Shown here one piece after another: positions 1 to 11,865 of a stretch of 64,000 nucleotides of DNA; position 1 is the stretch's first letter, and each line of letters starts with the position of its first letter. Origin of the DNA: Porphyra umbilicalis (lineage: Eukaryota; Rhodophyta; Bangiophyceae; Bangiales; Bangiaceae); NCBI GenBank assembly GCA_002049455.2, contig KV918816.1:124001-188000 (forward strand). Reading direction: 5' to 3'. The notes under the pieces are model-generated. The model did no database searches. It saw nothing but the letters and a program-made list of their open reading frames with translations, and was not told the origin of the DNA. A program made the translations under genes and the position numbers.

Positions 1-1643
1 ACTCCGAGTGGCACATCACGTTCTCGTCAAAAGTGCCGTCTTCACCGTAGAGCGGGAAAGACTGGGACACGGCCGTGGTGGGGAAGGTGACCGTTTCGGG
101 GAAGATAGCAGTCTCCGCGCACCGGTAGAAGTCCGTGCTCGCGCCTTCGACAGGGGCTGAGCCACAGAATGACTTGCCGTCGGGCACGAGGTCGTCCTTA
201 GCAAACCTCTCGCCGTTTCGGTCGCCACCTGAGAATGTACCACCCTCCTCAAACTCGGACGACCCGGCCTTGGAGATGCGGCCGCCCGACCGGTAGAGCT
301 CGTAGATCGACGAGAAGGGGCCGATGGAGTTGGCCACATCATTGGCACCGTGCGCAAACGAGTCAAACGCGGCGGTGAACACCTGGAGCCACGAGAAGAG
401 CTGCTCCGCCTTGGGGTCAAACTTCTCGGCATTGTCGTGCATGGCAATGACATCGTCGCTGAGCTCGTCGTGCATGCCTGCCGAGTCGACATTGATGCCG
501 ACCTTGCCGAGCGCCGAGTTGACCTTGGACTCCTTGGCCTTAATCTCTGGGTTCTTCATCATCTCAACCTGACGCTCCTCCCAGCGGTCAACAAAGCGCT
601 TGGCGGCGGGGATGACTGTCCACCACGAGATGAGGGCAACGACAAGGCCACCGCCCAGGGCAATGCCCGTCGCCTGACCAGCCGAAAACTTGTCACTGAG
701 CTTCAGGTTGGGCGAGCCCTTGTAGATGATGAAAAAGATGGTGATGGCCACCGTGAAGGCGTAGAAGAAAGGCAGGAAGAGAAAGCCGTTGCGGTACGGG
801 TTCGCAGAACGCAGCACCGTCGTGCGCACAATCAGAAAGATGGTGACACCAAAGATACCCGACAGCACCGGGGACAAGACCCATGAGATGATGACACCGA
901 CCATGCCCTTGAGCCTCTTGAGGCCCGAGCCGCTGGACAGCCAGATGACAGCATCAGCCCCGCGGAAGGCCAGGCCGACGCCGACCAGCGAGCCGATGAT
1001 CGAGTGGGTGGTCGACACGGGGAGGCCAAAGTAGGTCGCCACCACGAGCCACACCGTCGAGGCGGCAAGAGCAGAGAGGAACCCAAGCATCAGCAGCTCT
1101 GGGCCATTAAAAGCACCCTGTCGGGCGGGGTCAAACAGGTCGACGTCGATAATCTTTTTGCGGACTGTGCGAGGGCGGAAAAACAAACGCACGTATCAAG
1201 GAGAGCGAGGTAAGGCAAGGACGTCAGCAACTGCACCAGGAAGAACGAGAAGGACGAAAAACACGAGCCACCGCCCAATCCCCAGCTCGCCTGATCCACT
1301 CGAAGCTCTACCCTACTACGCTCCCACCACACCACACACCCCGCTCAAGCCACCGAAACATACCCGTATCCGTAACCTGGGAGCCGAGGAGGACGGCGCC
1401 ACCAAACTCGCAAAACGCGGCAATGATGCACGCCCACTTCAGCGTCAGGGACCCAGCACCGACCGACGTGGCAAAGGCGTTGGCCACATCATTGGCGCCG
1501 ATACCCCACGCCATGGTGAAGGCGAGGATGCCGCCCAAGACGACCATCCACTTGTTGGACAGCACCGACTGGACGGTCAACGGCTCGCCGAGCGAGCCGA
1601 GCACAGCCTGGGCCGGCGGCCACTCAGCCCCCGCGAAGCTCAT
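1..1643 (-). CDS. PiT-family inorganic phosphate transporter, two exons, 3' end outside the window
   Basis: Exon 1 spans 1643-1364 (ATG at 1643, 93 codons plus one base) and exon 2 spans 1164 to the window edge. The 199-bp intron has a GTATGT donor at 1363 and a CACAG acceptor ending at 1165; splicing restores a valine in [14 protein letters not shown], which matches the family. About 481 residues are visible. Both halves of the internally duplicated PHO4 fold are present: GANDVAN at residues 49-55 and again near residue 366, the signature of PiT (SLC20/Pho-4) carriers. PVSTTHS near residue 143 and several hydrophobic helices support a polytopic membrane protein. A hydrophilic loop (residues about 275-350) separates the halves, as is usual. 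The family imports phosphate with Na+ or H+, normally at the plasma membrane; the coupling ion cannot be read here. After the second GANDVAN there is a Gly/Ser-rich, probably extracellular insert still running at position 1. No operon-like neighbours. Confidence 0.95.
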
Positions 1644-2440
1644 GGTGGGAGCCCTCTGGGGTCACAGACCCGCAGGCAAGGGGTGCAAAGGCGTCGAAGG
1701 AGGGGGGGGGGGAGGCGGCGGCTACAGCGGTCTAACAGCAGTGGTGGTGGGGCCGTCTGGTCTTACAACCGAAACCAACAGATGCCAATGTGGTGGGCAG
1801 CCGCGGCGACCCCTGTTAAGAGGCAAGGTCGCGGCCTCGCGCAGGCCCGCCGTCGAGGACCGGCCGGCCCGCCAGCCGCTACGCACGAGCGCGCTGGCAC
1901 GGGTGAGGCGGGGGGGGGGGCACGCGGGGGACCCCTGCCGCACGGCTCTCGCAGCGCCCGCCCGACGTCCTCGGTTGCGCGTCGCGGCACGGCAGGCCAC
2001 GCAACGCATGCCCACGGGCGGGGCCCCCCCTGCCACCGTGCCGACCGCGGCGGGTGGGGAGCGAGGCACAAGCGGGGCCGGCGCGCGGCGGCTGCCACGC
2101 CGCCCGAGCTCGCCGGCCGCGCGCCGCGGGCACCCGCGCCGCACGCGCGCGCGGCGGGGATGGACGGCCGGCAGCCTGGCGGCGCGCAACGTCGGGGAAT
2201 CAAGAGCGAATCTTGGGGCAGCCACCGAATATAGGTAGCGAAATTAGGTCGAATCTAGCTCGTCAGCGGCCACCCATTGGACCAGCCGCTGCCGCGGCGA
2301 CCCACGCCCCTGGGCACGGCCGATCCGTGGGCCGGCCGCCCGCGGGTGGCGGTCCGACGTGGCTCCGCGACCGCCGGGCGGATCGCCGGGCGGCGGCACA
2401 GCCGCGGCGAGAGCCCGGTTCCGGCGCCGTCAGGGAGGCT

Positions 2441-2488
<48 letters not shown>

Positions 2489-3219
2489 GGTCGACTGGTG
2501 CCACTGATCGCCTCCCACTCACCACCCAGACGCGCGGGCGCCGGCCTCACGACAGTCGACGGGCCCTCGTTCTGGTAGCCACCGCATGGCGGCGCATGCC
2601 CCCACCTCCCCCCCCACATATTCCTCTTTGACGGGGATGCCACTCGAAGTTGGTGGCTGTGTCTGGTGTGTGCATCATTGGGGCCGCATCCAGCGGCGGG
2701 AACATGGTGGAGAATCTTATCCCTCGCCGTTGCCGCGAGCCATCGGGCGCGCGCCGTCGGACGCGGCATCTCTACAGTACGGGACGGGCCATGCTGGGGC
2801 CCCCCGCCCGAGACACGCGCACAGGCGACCGGCTGCGAGGCGTGGTGGTGCTGGCGTTGTGTGGGACAAAGCACCATCGTGTAGGGCCTTCCTCTTGAAC
2901 CATTTGTAGGATCCAGCGGTATGGGGGGGGTGGCGGTGGTAGTCCACAATCCGCGTGTGTCGAATGCTCGGCACTGCTGGACACGCCCGCAAGGCACCGC
3001 CAGTCGCGCTGCTTGAGGCTGCCCGTGGAGATCAGCCTCGGCTTCCAGCACACGGACCGGGGCCGGCGAGGCCTTCAATGAATTTTTCGTACCGCTCCGG
3101 GACACGCGCACCAACCTCGCGAATGTGCAAAAAGCCTGTCGAACAGCAAGAGGTATAAGCCACCTCTGGCTCATCTTACGTGGATTGGTGTGCTCTGATT
3201 GGCCATTCCACCACATGTA
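1644..3219. other. Gene-free, GC-rich upstream region of the transporter gene
   Basis: No credible coding region is seen. The first 600 bp contain G runs and very GC-rich DNA that probably include the promoter and 5' UTR of the phosphate transporter, but no TATA-like or other defined motif can be picked out. Open frames here are long only because stop codons are rare in such DNA. Confidence 0.6.
2441..2486. repeat. (GCC)n microsatellite
   Basis: About 15 uninterrupted GCC triplets. Overlapping frames read it as poly-Ala, poly-Pro or poly-Arg, so the frames that cross it are not evidence of genes. Confidence 0.9.
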
Positions 3220-3743
3220 CAGCCGTTCTCCCAAAAATCCCGCACTCCAACTGTTGCAAAAGAGTTCCAAATCGGCCTCAGCGGAGTCGTAGATAGGGTT
3301 GCACACGACGCCCCTATTTCGGGGGCGTCAGGGGCGCTCGACGGATAAGACGCCTTACTGACGCCCCATTCGGCAGCCAAAACGCCCTCACGATGCCCCA
3401 AGTAGCACCCCCATCATTCGCAACATTGATGAAGAGACACCCATATTGTGCTTTCATATGTCATTCTTGTGTCAAGACTGGGTGCCTGTCCCCAACCAAG
3501 GTGCACAGCCGCCACCTGCTGAATGATGTAGACCCCCATGAAAACTTTCTCTTCGCGACGCTTTGCTGACGCCCTTTTGAGTTGAGGCGTCCGGGGCACA
3601 CGACGCCCAAAAGACGCCCGGGTGACGCCGTTAACGACGCCCTTAACGACGCCCCGGGCGTTCTGAGCAACCCTAGTCGTAGAGGCCGAGTTGCAACTCT
3701 CTTTTGCAACTGTTGGAGTGCGGGATTGTTAGGAGAACGGCTG
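3220..3743. mobile_element. Non-autonomous Tc1/mariner-like element (MITE), 524 bp
   Basis: Terminal inverted repeats start CAGCCGTTCTCCC at the left and, read from the right end inward, CAGCCGTTCTCCT. Similarity continues for about 75 bp, through GCACTCCAAC and TTGCAAAAGAG. The element is flanked by TA on both sides (3218-3219 and 3744-3745), the target duplication of Tc1/mariner elements. The interior (3300-3660) is a thicket of GACGCCC/TGACGCC motifs and codes for nothing. A shorter relative lies at 25,251-25,361. Confidence 0.85.
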
Positions 3744-3745
3744 TA

Positions 3746-5822
3746 TGGCTCACAATAACAAAAATTTCCATCAAGACCGTGCATGTATACTTTCCGCGGC
3801 TGCTGAAAGGTCACATGGGAGCCGTTCTGTCAATAGTCAGCGCGATCGCCAAGCCTCGAAAGTGTCGCCGCATGCCAGCGCGCTGGCGCTAGCGCCCCTG
3901 GAATCGCTCCCCGCCCTCCGGCCTCCGTAGAGAAAAAAAGCTTCGCGTGGAAACGGCATCGAGGCCCACGCAAAGCTCTGCTGATCCCCCGTGACCACCT
4001 GGGCCGTTGGGCGCCAGGCGACCTGGCAGGCTGGGCCGCACCCGGCGCATTCCGCAAAGATTCCGTCAGCCACCACCGACCGCAGCGACTGCCACCGCCC
4101 GTCTGCGACGAGTGCCGCCGCCGTCGTCGACCGGCACGCCGGGGCAGGCTCATCCGCGCGAGCCTGGCGGGGATTCTGCTGTTCGACGCAGATCCCCTCC
4201 CGTTTCTCCACCCCCTCCCTCAGCGTTCACTCGAAACCGCCTTCGTCGCTGCACGGGGCAGCCTCAACAGAACGCCATTCTATTCCGGCGCGCGTTACCG
4301 AACAAGCAAGCAACAAACACGATTCTATTCTATTAATGTTTCGGCTGCGCGGCTCTGGATCGCGGGATTGTGACAGAAACGGACGGAACAGGGGGCACAC
4401 GAGCTCGACGGTCTTAATAGAGGTTTAGATGACAGCCGACCTGGCGCTGCAGACAACAAAATCCGCTCGTTCTTACCCCGTCCCGTGCCGCCTCCTCATG
4501 GAGAAGCTGCCGCACAAGTGGCTACAGTATAGGCCGCGACTGGGAACTGTCAGCGCCCCCGCGCTCGACCTTGGCAATGCACTCGCGTGAACTGCGCACA
4601 CTTGTCAAGGACGACTCATCTGTTGCTGGACAGCCCTACACCCCTCTCAACGTGCGGCGCCTCGTGGTACAGTCATTACTCGCTTATGTGCCATTCACTT
4701 GGAGAGCATGCTCTACAAGTGAATGGCCCCTAGAGCCTCAGGACCGCGATCTCTCGCGATCTCGGACTGAAAAAGGGTGCTACTTGTGTGGCGCACCCAC
4801 CCCTAGTTAAGGCCCAGTGTCGGGGCTCCTCTGGGTTTCTCAGCGTCTCATTCGCTGCAGCGTCAATTTCAGCTTGCCATTGGCAGATGCATGTGCGTCA
4901 GCACCGTTCAATGGAATGTTGTAGATTCCGCTGCTTTTTCTATTGAACGGAAACGTGTCGTATGTTATATTCTCCTGTGGCCACTCTGACCAGTGTCGAA
5001 GATGACAGAATGTTGGTCTCCTCTCGTCGATGGCGACCCGTTTTTCTCATCTTTGGAGGGCAAATGCGCGCTTTTACCGTCCCGACACGGCCGCTTGGCT
5101 CCAGTCGCACAACACCAAAACGGGTGTCCAGGCCTCTGCTCCCTCTCTGCAACCGCTCTCCTCGTCCAACCCACCTCCTCGGCTCCTCTTTCCTGCCCGC
5201 GGGGATGCCTCCCTCCCCCGTTAGGGGGCCGCCCGCCCGTCGGTATCAGCCACACTCCTGTACACACGGTACTGCTGTGCGCGCACACGCCTCTCGCCTC
5301 GGTCGGTGCCTCCGAGTTACGTTTTGCTTCTGTGGTCGTGCACCCCCCCCTCCCACATGAGGCCACACATCCCCTCCCCCCACATGAGGCCATACACCCC
5401 CCCCCGCCCGCGGCCACTCAACGCCCTCCCCGTTGCGGGTTTCCACCCCCCTCGAACGCACACATAGACCCCGGCTGCCTCCCTACAGAAAAATCGCAGA
5501 ACAAGAGAAACAAACGCACACCATGTGGCCATCGTTGCGGTCCATAACCTTCCTTCCTGTCCTCCTCTGGGTCCACCGCGCGCAGACTTGGATGGTTGTG
5601 ACGGTGCGTGTCCGCTCGCCGCGCATAGACGCGATCAGTGCGTCTTAGCAGGAGGCTGCTGACACGATCGGCGCGCCCCGACCGCACAGGGCGCTCTACT
5701 GTGAGCGGTCAATCCAGCACTCGAAAAGGACTCGGACGATGAATGAATCATTTGGAAGCTCTTCTTGTCTGTATCACTGCCGTCTGGGGACCCCCCCCCA
5801 GAGACCCCGTCCTGACGGTTTT
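3746..5822. other. No gene recognised
   Basis: Short frames on both strands have no family resemblance. 5,080-5,430 is C-rich with repeated CCCACATGAGGCC units. The only structured feature is the palindrome at 4,690-4,727. Confidence 0.5.
4690..4727. repeat. 38-bp near-perfect palindrome
   Basis: GCCATTCACTTG is followed by a 14-nt core centred on GCATGC and then CAAGTGAATGGC. All but one symmetric pair match, giving a long hairpin if single-stranded. Function unknown; it may be a fold-back remnant. Confidence 0.8.
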
Positions 5823-6909
5823 ATTAGCGAAGCTTCTAGTAGGGATCCATTCGCGTTCTCAACGCTCAGGCAGCCACGTTGCATGAAATTGATGGCCCTG
5901 GTCTGTTTGATGGTCACCCTCTAGGCCATGTGATTGGATGATCCCATCTGTACGCCCAATCACGCGTATCCACGTTTCAGCATTCGATGGCCTACGATCG
6001 CTCTGGTCCAGAAGGATTACACATGCGAGCGATTACAGCTTCCTCCAAAAGCGTTTACAGATGCCTTCCTGGAACCCGCACTGTACTCCGCACAAGAGCC
6101 CCGAAATGGTCAGCAGCGCGCATCTTTGCGGCCATATCAGCACCGCGTCTCCGCCCTCTTCCGTCGTCTCGCCATCTCGCCCCTCCGTCGGGCCTTTCAC
6201 AGCACCCCTCCATCGTCGTCACCGCACCACCGTGCTCTCTCTCGGACACGCTCGCCATATCCGCCCCTTTCTTTGCCCCCGCGCGCCGCATCCGCCCATT
6301 TCTTCCCCCCCCCCCTTCCCCCCCTCCGCACACCATGCACGTTGCGCTGCACTCAGGTACGTTTTTTCTTCAATGTGTTCCTCGTCCTTCCCCGTCCCCC
6401 CCCGAGCCCCAGCCGGGGTGTTTACTCTTCTGTTCTTTTTTTTTTGAGGCATCTGATCGCCTCTGCTGTCGACCTCCCCCTGCGTGTGGCGGCGCGCCGG
6501 GTGCTGCGCTTGTCTGCCTTGCTGACCATTTCTTTGTGCTGAGAATCATACGACAAAGATGAAGATACCAAATGGGGACCGACAATGGGGACGCTTTAAC
6601 TGGAGAAGACAAAGGGACACAAAAACAACTGGGAAAGAGGAAAGGGACCCAACGACGTCGTGGTCAGAAGAGTGAAGGAGCAGAACGAAAGGCCTCATTA
6701 CAGTGCTGAAGCTCGGAACTCTATGGCAGCATCGAAAAGAGACGCTCCCCCGATGTACAACCAATATGCTGAATACTGCATCACATGATAAGTTAATTGC
6801 TCTGTCAGTCATCCCAACAATATTTGTAGAATGGGTGAAGCACTCGCTCGTGTGACGGGAAACACATTTGGCGCCTTAGGATAGAATCCTTATTGTTTGA
6901 GCAAACGTT
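5823..6909 (+). mobile_element. Helitron-like element, copy 1 (non-autonomous)
   Basis: The left end begins ATTAGCGAAGCTTCTAG and about 140 bp of it matches the left end of copy 2 (6,910). The right 277 bp (6,633-6,909) match the right end of copy 2 (9,589-9,865). The right end finishes with a small hairpin, GTTTG-AG-CAAAC, then GTT, preceded by AGGAT-AGA-ATCCT. Between the ends lies C-rich, non-coding DNA. It has no inverted repeats and abuts copy 2 directly. Assignment rests on the protein fragment in copy 2 and on the terminal hairpin; the canonical TC start and CTRR end are absent. Confidence 0.65.
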
Positions 6910-9865
6910 ATTAGCGAAGCTTCTAGTAGGGATCCATTCGTGTTCTCAACGCTCAGGCAGCCACGTTGCATGGAATGGATGGCCCTAGTCGATTTGATGG
7001 TCACCCTCTGGGCCATTCTATTGGACGCTATCAACTGTACGTCCAATCAATCACATCCACGTTGCGTAGTTCGAATGCTCTTGCCCCAGCTGGGCCACTC
7101 ACTCTGCGTAGCTCAGCCGCTGCGACCGATTACAGAACCCAGCCGCAGTGGTTACAGATGCCGACTGTAACCTCCACAACCGATCCACCGCCACAACTGT
7201 ATTCCCTGTAACCAAGAAACAACTGTATTCCGTGTAACCAAGCAACAACCGCTGTGATTGCAGCAGCGCTCCCGCCGGCAGGGCACAGCCCCTGCCCAAC
7301 CGCGCACTGGGTGCGGAGAGGCCATAAGGCACCCTTCCCACTCTTGTCTCGCACAGGGGTGGTGACCACGGCGACTCGACCGTTCCTCCCCTCCTCTCTG
7401 ACAGTCGATACCTTCCCCCCGCCCTCCCGCCCCGCCCTCCCCCCCCCCGTCCACCCCCGCCCCCCCGCGCTCCCCCGGCACGCACGATGCGTCCTTGTCC
7501 AGCCCCCTCTTCCCGCTCTCCACACGATAGTGTTCATCAGGCTGTGGCGGGGTACGTGCTTCGTTTCATGTTCCTTGGAATCGCGTGTGTTTTTTCGACT
7601 CCGTCTCTGGTGTCCCGTGCAGCGCGTTTCGAGTGCGGTCGAGTGCACGGCCACTGACTTTCGACTGCCTTTTTTTGGATTTTCGTGTGTGTACGTTGGA
7701 CGTTCTGTACTCTTTTCGTCGTGTTCGAATCTGCCTAGGACGGCCGAAGCGGAAGCCGGCCAGGGCTCGCGGGAGGGGCAGGAAGCAGCGAATAGTGGAG
7801 TTGGTGCGCCGCGCACAGAGAGGGGGGGGGTCTGTCGTTGTGGGCGGGTTCACGCACGGAGAGGGACGTCGGACCGCGGGGGTTTGACGCGCGTGCAGCA
7901 CGCCGCGCGTGGGAGTTTCCAGTGTCGTCCCGCCCTACATCCTTCTCCGTGCGATGGATGCCCCGTCCAGGGCGACCACGCTGCCCGGCACAGGTTTCTG
8001 CACAGCAGTCGTGGTGTGAATGAGCACGAGGCTTTCCTTTCTCGCCGACGCGCTCGGCGGCAGGCCCGGGCTGGCGCCTCTTCGACTGACCTCTCGCCCG
8101 GTATCTCTTCTGGCCTTTTGAACGACCATGGGAACTGTAACGGAGAAGCGAGTCGATGGATCGGAGACCATGAGGACACTGAGAATAGACCTTCGACACA
8201 CGTTCATGAAAATAATGCAACAGAGATAGAGAAAGAGGAGCTATTACAATCGTTACAGCAAATGCAAGCGATGAGCAGAGAACTGCCCCGATTGAGACTG
8301 AGAGAGAAAAGGGTGCGTCCTGAGGACTCCGATGAGGAATCCACTGTAGGTAAGGGTTGCACCATGAACGATGTGCGTCGGTTCCGAAAAAGAATAGAAA
8401 GTGCGACAAACGCCCTCCCGTGTGCCTCCTGCGGCGTCATTCCTGACCCGACACACCATGTTTCTCTGCCGTTCGCGTCGGGCACAAACATGCGCGAGAT
8501 GACAGACTCAGAAAGAAAAACCGCTACGCTCTTGGAACCTCTCACAATGGACCGCCGAGATGACGGCACCTTCGACCCAGGCACGTATAGCACGTATTGG
8601 ATATACACAGACGCTGTATGTCAAGTGACAGACACCATATGTCTGTGCATTCCGTGTCGTGTCTGTCTGGGAAAGCGCCAGTTTCGAAAGTACAGCAAGA
8701 GAAATGGATTTGACATGTTTGACCACTACCCTGATGAGCTCGCAATACTGAATCCGCTGGAGACTGCCCTTGTCAGCATAATCATTCCCACCAACCGAAT
8801 GTTTCGAAGACATCATTACCAGCAAACACATGCCGTGGGTCAAACACTGACATTTTGGAACTCAACCCAAAGCGTCGCCCAAAGTCTGCCGCGTGCTCCA
8901 AATGATAGCAGTATCCTTCTTTTGACTGATGAACATGGAAAAAGTGTGCTCGATGACACTCCACTGCGGGCTGCCGCCATCGCATCCGCTCTCAAGTATT
9001 TAAAAGAAAACAATGAACAATATGAGACCGTTGCGATCAACACTGAATCCATGCATGCGTTGGAGCGCACTTTGTGCCCTTTTCTCACAGAGAGGGATCC
9101 AGAACCTCGGGACGCGGAAGGTATGAACTCGAGTGAAGCCCCACCTGTGGGTGGCAGTAGCCCGCAGGGCACACGGGACACGGTATTGCGCACTCCCTGT
9201 GTCCCAAGGGAACAACCGCTGCCACCCGCCGATGGTCAACCAACCACCACAGACGATGTCGAGTCCGCCCTACGCGACGAGCAACCCAGATGCATCCAGA
9301 GGAACCGATTCAACCCAGCGTGGGTAGCAGATACTGGGACTCCACATGTATTCGTTGTTGGGGATAACGAGCAAAACACACTGAGGAGTCTAGCACTGCC
9401 CGCATTTCGAGGAAAAAACCGACCATCCAACTCGGAGCCAGGTCACGGTGCACCGACAGTCATTGATCGGGGCTCATTGACATTCGTCAATGCATCCGAA
9501 GTTACAAGCATGTACGAAAAAGCATTTCCAACTCTCTTTCATCTTGGTAAAGGTGGACCATCGTTCGAGCGCCCAAAAAAGGTATCAGGAAAAAGGAAAG
9601 GGACCCAACGACGACGTGGTCAGAAGAGTGAAGGAGCAGAACGAAAGGCCTCATTACAGTGCTGAAGCTCGGAATTCTATGGCAGCATCGAAAAGAGACG
9701 CTCCCCCGATGTACAACCATTATGCTGAATACTGCATCACATGATAAGTTAATTGCTCTGTCAGTCATCCCAACAATATTTGTAGAATGGGTGAAGCACT
9801 CGCTCGTGTGACGGGAAACACATTTGGCGCCTTAGGACAGAATCCTTATTGTTTGTGCAAACGTT
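6910..9865 (+). mobile_element. Helitron-like element, copy 2, carrying a Rep/helicase N-terminal fragment
   Basis: It shares its left and right ends with copy 1, to which it is joined head to tail with no spacer. The right-end hairpin is GTTTG-TG-CAAAC. A direct doublet of ACAACTGTATTCC and TGTAACCAAG lies at 7,190-7,245. The interior holds an open frame whose last 450 codons resemble the N-terminal region of Helitron-encoded proteins. The Rep nuclease and helicase domains are not in the window, so this copy is internally deleted. Confidence 0.65.
8262..9665 (+). CDS. Helitron Rep-helicase protein, N-terminal fragment only
   Basis: The frame is open from at least 7,254 to 9,665. The first in-frame ATG is at 8,262, so the true start may lie upstream with splicing. 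Features in order: a basic coil (about 8,225-8,330); LPCASCGVIPD (8,415-8,450) and CLCIPCRVCLGK (8,640-8,680), candidate zinc ligands; GFDMFDHYPDELAILNPLE, which looks like the NG-L--PPEL-LT--E segment of the DUF6570-type domain; GQTLTFWN then SLPRAP; and AAAIASALKYLKENNEQY, the usual next block. Near the end, KAFPTLFHLGKGGP (about 9,515-9,560) matches the AFPTLFPxGxGG entry to the Helitron_like_N domain. About 30 codons later coding similarity stops where the shared right-end repeat begins. Family assignment is by recalled motif pattern, not by search. Not expected to be active. Confidence 0.6.
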   Translation: MQAMSRELPRLRLREKRVRPEDSDEESTVGKGCTMNDVRRFRKRIESATNALPCASCGVIPDPTHHVSLPFASGTNMREMTDSERKTATLLEPLTMDRRDDGTFDPGTYSTYWIYTDAVCQVTDTICLCIPCRVCLGKRQFRKYSKRNGFDMFDHYPDELAILNPLETALVSIIIPTNRMFRRHHYQQTHAVGQTLTFWNSTQSVAQSLPRAPNDSSILLLTDEHGKSVLDDTPLRAAAIASALKYLKENNEQYETVAINTESMHALERTLCPFLTERDPEPRDAEGMNSSEAPPVGGSSPQGTRDTVLRTPCVPREQPLPPADGQPTTTDDVESALRDEQPRCIQRNRFNPAWVADTGTPHVFVVGDNEQNTLRSLALPAFRGKNRPSNSEPGHGAPTVIDRGSLTFVNASEVTSMYEKAFPTLFHLGKGGPSFERPKKVSGKRKGTQRRRGQKSEGAERKASLQC

Positions 9866-9888
9866 GTTTTGGAGTTGGACACACCGTT

Positions 9889-10065
9889 CGACTCAGCTCA
9901 TCGAGATCTGTCATGTGAGGCTATCTCCAAGTCAATCTGATCGAATGTCAAGAACTGGAGGATGCGCACTGGTGACTACTGGCTTTTTCCCAAACTGTGT
10001 GTCTGTGTTCTCACGAAAAGTGGAAGCTTCGCTACCTGGTCCCTGTCCTGGGGGACCAACTTGTT
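9889..10065 (+). repeat. Dispersed 178-bp repeat, copy 1
   Basis: Nearly identical to 11,688-11,865 in the same orientation. Copy 1 is bracketed by two copies of a 33-bp sequence (TTGTTTTGGAGTTGGACACA and on) starting near 9,864 and 10,061, which itself contains the hairpin CCAACT-AGTTGG. No coding potential. Confidence 0.85.
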
Positions 10066-10794
10066 TTGGAGTTGGACACACCGTTCGACTCAGAGCGTGG
10101 AAAAACACTACCAGATCCCGCAGGTGCAAATCGGCTTCTGTACCTATCAAACTCATCCCGCATGTTGGACCGCACCGGCCCCGATTGCCCCTCTGAGACG
10201 GTGTGTGAACACGAGATCTCTCACCTTTGCAGAGCCTTGCATCACGCTGGCAGCGTTCGAACCCTGGGCACAGGCATCAGATCAGGTAAGTTTAGGCAAC
10301 ATCATATTTCTGAGCAGAAGTGGCTGTTTATTATATTTCGAGGCCGAGGTGTCTGACGCCGTCTCATACCCCAATCTGACCGTGACCATGGCCTAGTACA
10401 ACTACAGGACACGGCGGAGGGGGGGGGCTGTTCTTCTACACCATACCGATGCAGAAAGGATAACAACGAAAGAGGGGGGGGGGGGGAGGGGGGGACACAG
10501 GCGAGAGAAAAAGAAGAATGCATCGGCGAAAGGAGGAGGACATCGGCCCACGAAGAGAGAGGAAAGAATCCCAACTGGACGCAAGCCGGCCGTCAGGGAG
10601 GGTGGGGAGGGGGGGGGTGGGGGGTGAAGCTGAGGGGGGAGCACAGCGGGGCAGGTGGGTGAAGGAGGCGGGGGGACCGCTGTGGGCAGCGAGAAACAGG
10701 TGGAGACAGCCCAGAAGACCAGCAGAAGGCAGGCCGGCAGGAGACGGGGGAGGGGAAGGTGGGGAGGGAGGGAAGGCGACGGGGAGGCGGCAGG

Positions 10795-10895
10795 GCGGGG
10801 GGGGGGAGTGCACAGTACGAGGAAGGGGGTGGGGAGTGCACAGTACGAGGGGGGGGGGGGGGGTGCACAGTACGAGGGGGGGGAGGGGAGTGCAC
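10795..10895 (+). repeat. G-run minisatellite
   Basis: Three to four units of AGTGCACAGTACGAGG separated by G runs of variable length. G-quadruplex formation on the plus strand is likely. Confidence 0.8.
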
Positions 10896-11687
10896 CGTGC
10901 GGCAGGTCAGCGAAGGGGGCAGAGAGGGCCGTGTGGGGAACATGCTGGGTGTCGTTTCAAGTCAGGCCGTCACTCGCAGGGCGGGCAATCTTGAATCCAT
11001 GCGGATCGGGTCCAGCTGGCCAATGGTGGGAAAGCACGTCACTTCTGTCGCATCCGATCTACGCAGCTATTGGCTCCTACGTCTCGAAGCAGCTTGATCG
11101 GATCCCGACGAGAAGCGCGCCCAAACCGGTCTTTCGCCGATGCCTCAGTCAGATGCCGCCCACCCTCTTCATGACACATGCTGCGGTGCAGACTCCCAGA
11201 TCCCTTGCTACTCGTTCCCCCCCGCGCCCCCTCCGCCCTCTTCGGCCACCTGCCCTCCAGTGCACTCCCCTCCTCTCTAGAAGTACAGCCCCGCCCCTCC
11301 GCCGTGTCCCGCAGTCGTACTGTACCAGGCCATGATCAGGGGCACTCGGGAACGAGGAGGAGGAAAGGCGCGTCGGACTCGAAGCACAGAATTTTGCTTC
11401 TCCAAACCCATAAATGAAGCCGGTCATTGTGAAACCTTTCCCATACGGGAGGAACGGATCCATAGCCTTGCATGATGTCGGGGCTCTCACGTGTGGTCAT
11501 GGCGACGGGGCTCTCACGCGCGGTCATTGTGTCGGTCGCGCGATAGCTCCCCACGACTGTTCTGGCCCACAATCTCTAAGTTTTGCTGAAGGCTGCCACA
11601 GGGGCCTTCAGGGGTGGGCGCGTGCAACATGCGGGATGCGTTTGATTGGTGAAATGGCCGATTTGCACCCTAGAGACGGCGAGTGAC

Positions 11688-11865
11688 CGACTCAGCTCGT
11701 CGAGATCTGTCCTGTGAGGCTATCTCCAAGTCAATCTGATCGAATGTCAAGAACTGGTGGATGCGCACTGGTGACTGCTGACTTTTTCCCAAACTGTGTG
11801 TCTGTGTTCTCACGAAAAGTGGAAGCTTCGCTACCTGGTCCCTGCCCTGGGGGACCAACTTGTTT
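11688..11865 (+). repeat. Dispersed 178-bp repeat, copy 2
   Basis: Second copy of the repeat at 9,889-10,065, about 95% identical. It ends in an 18-bp perfect palindrome, TTTGGTACGCGTACCAAA (11,863-11,880), where copy 1 continues differently. Confidence 0.85.

Noticed and set aside
16-492. Minus frame of 158 codons over the transporter exon
   Set aside because: Shadow frame of the phosphate transporter exon 2, Ser/Arg/Thr-rich.
5934-6562. Overlapping plus frames of about 200 codons in Helitron copy 1
   Set aside because: C-rich DNA giving Pro/Ser/Arg in all frames; no domain and no conservation with copy 2.
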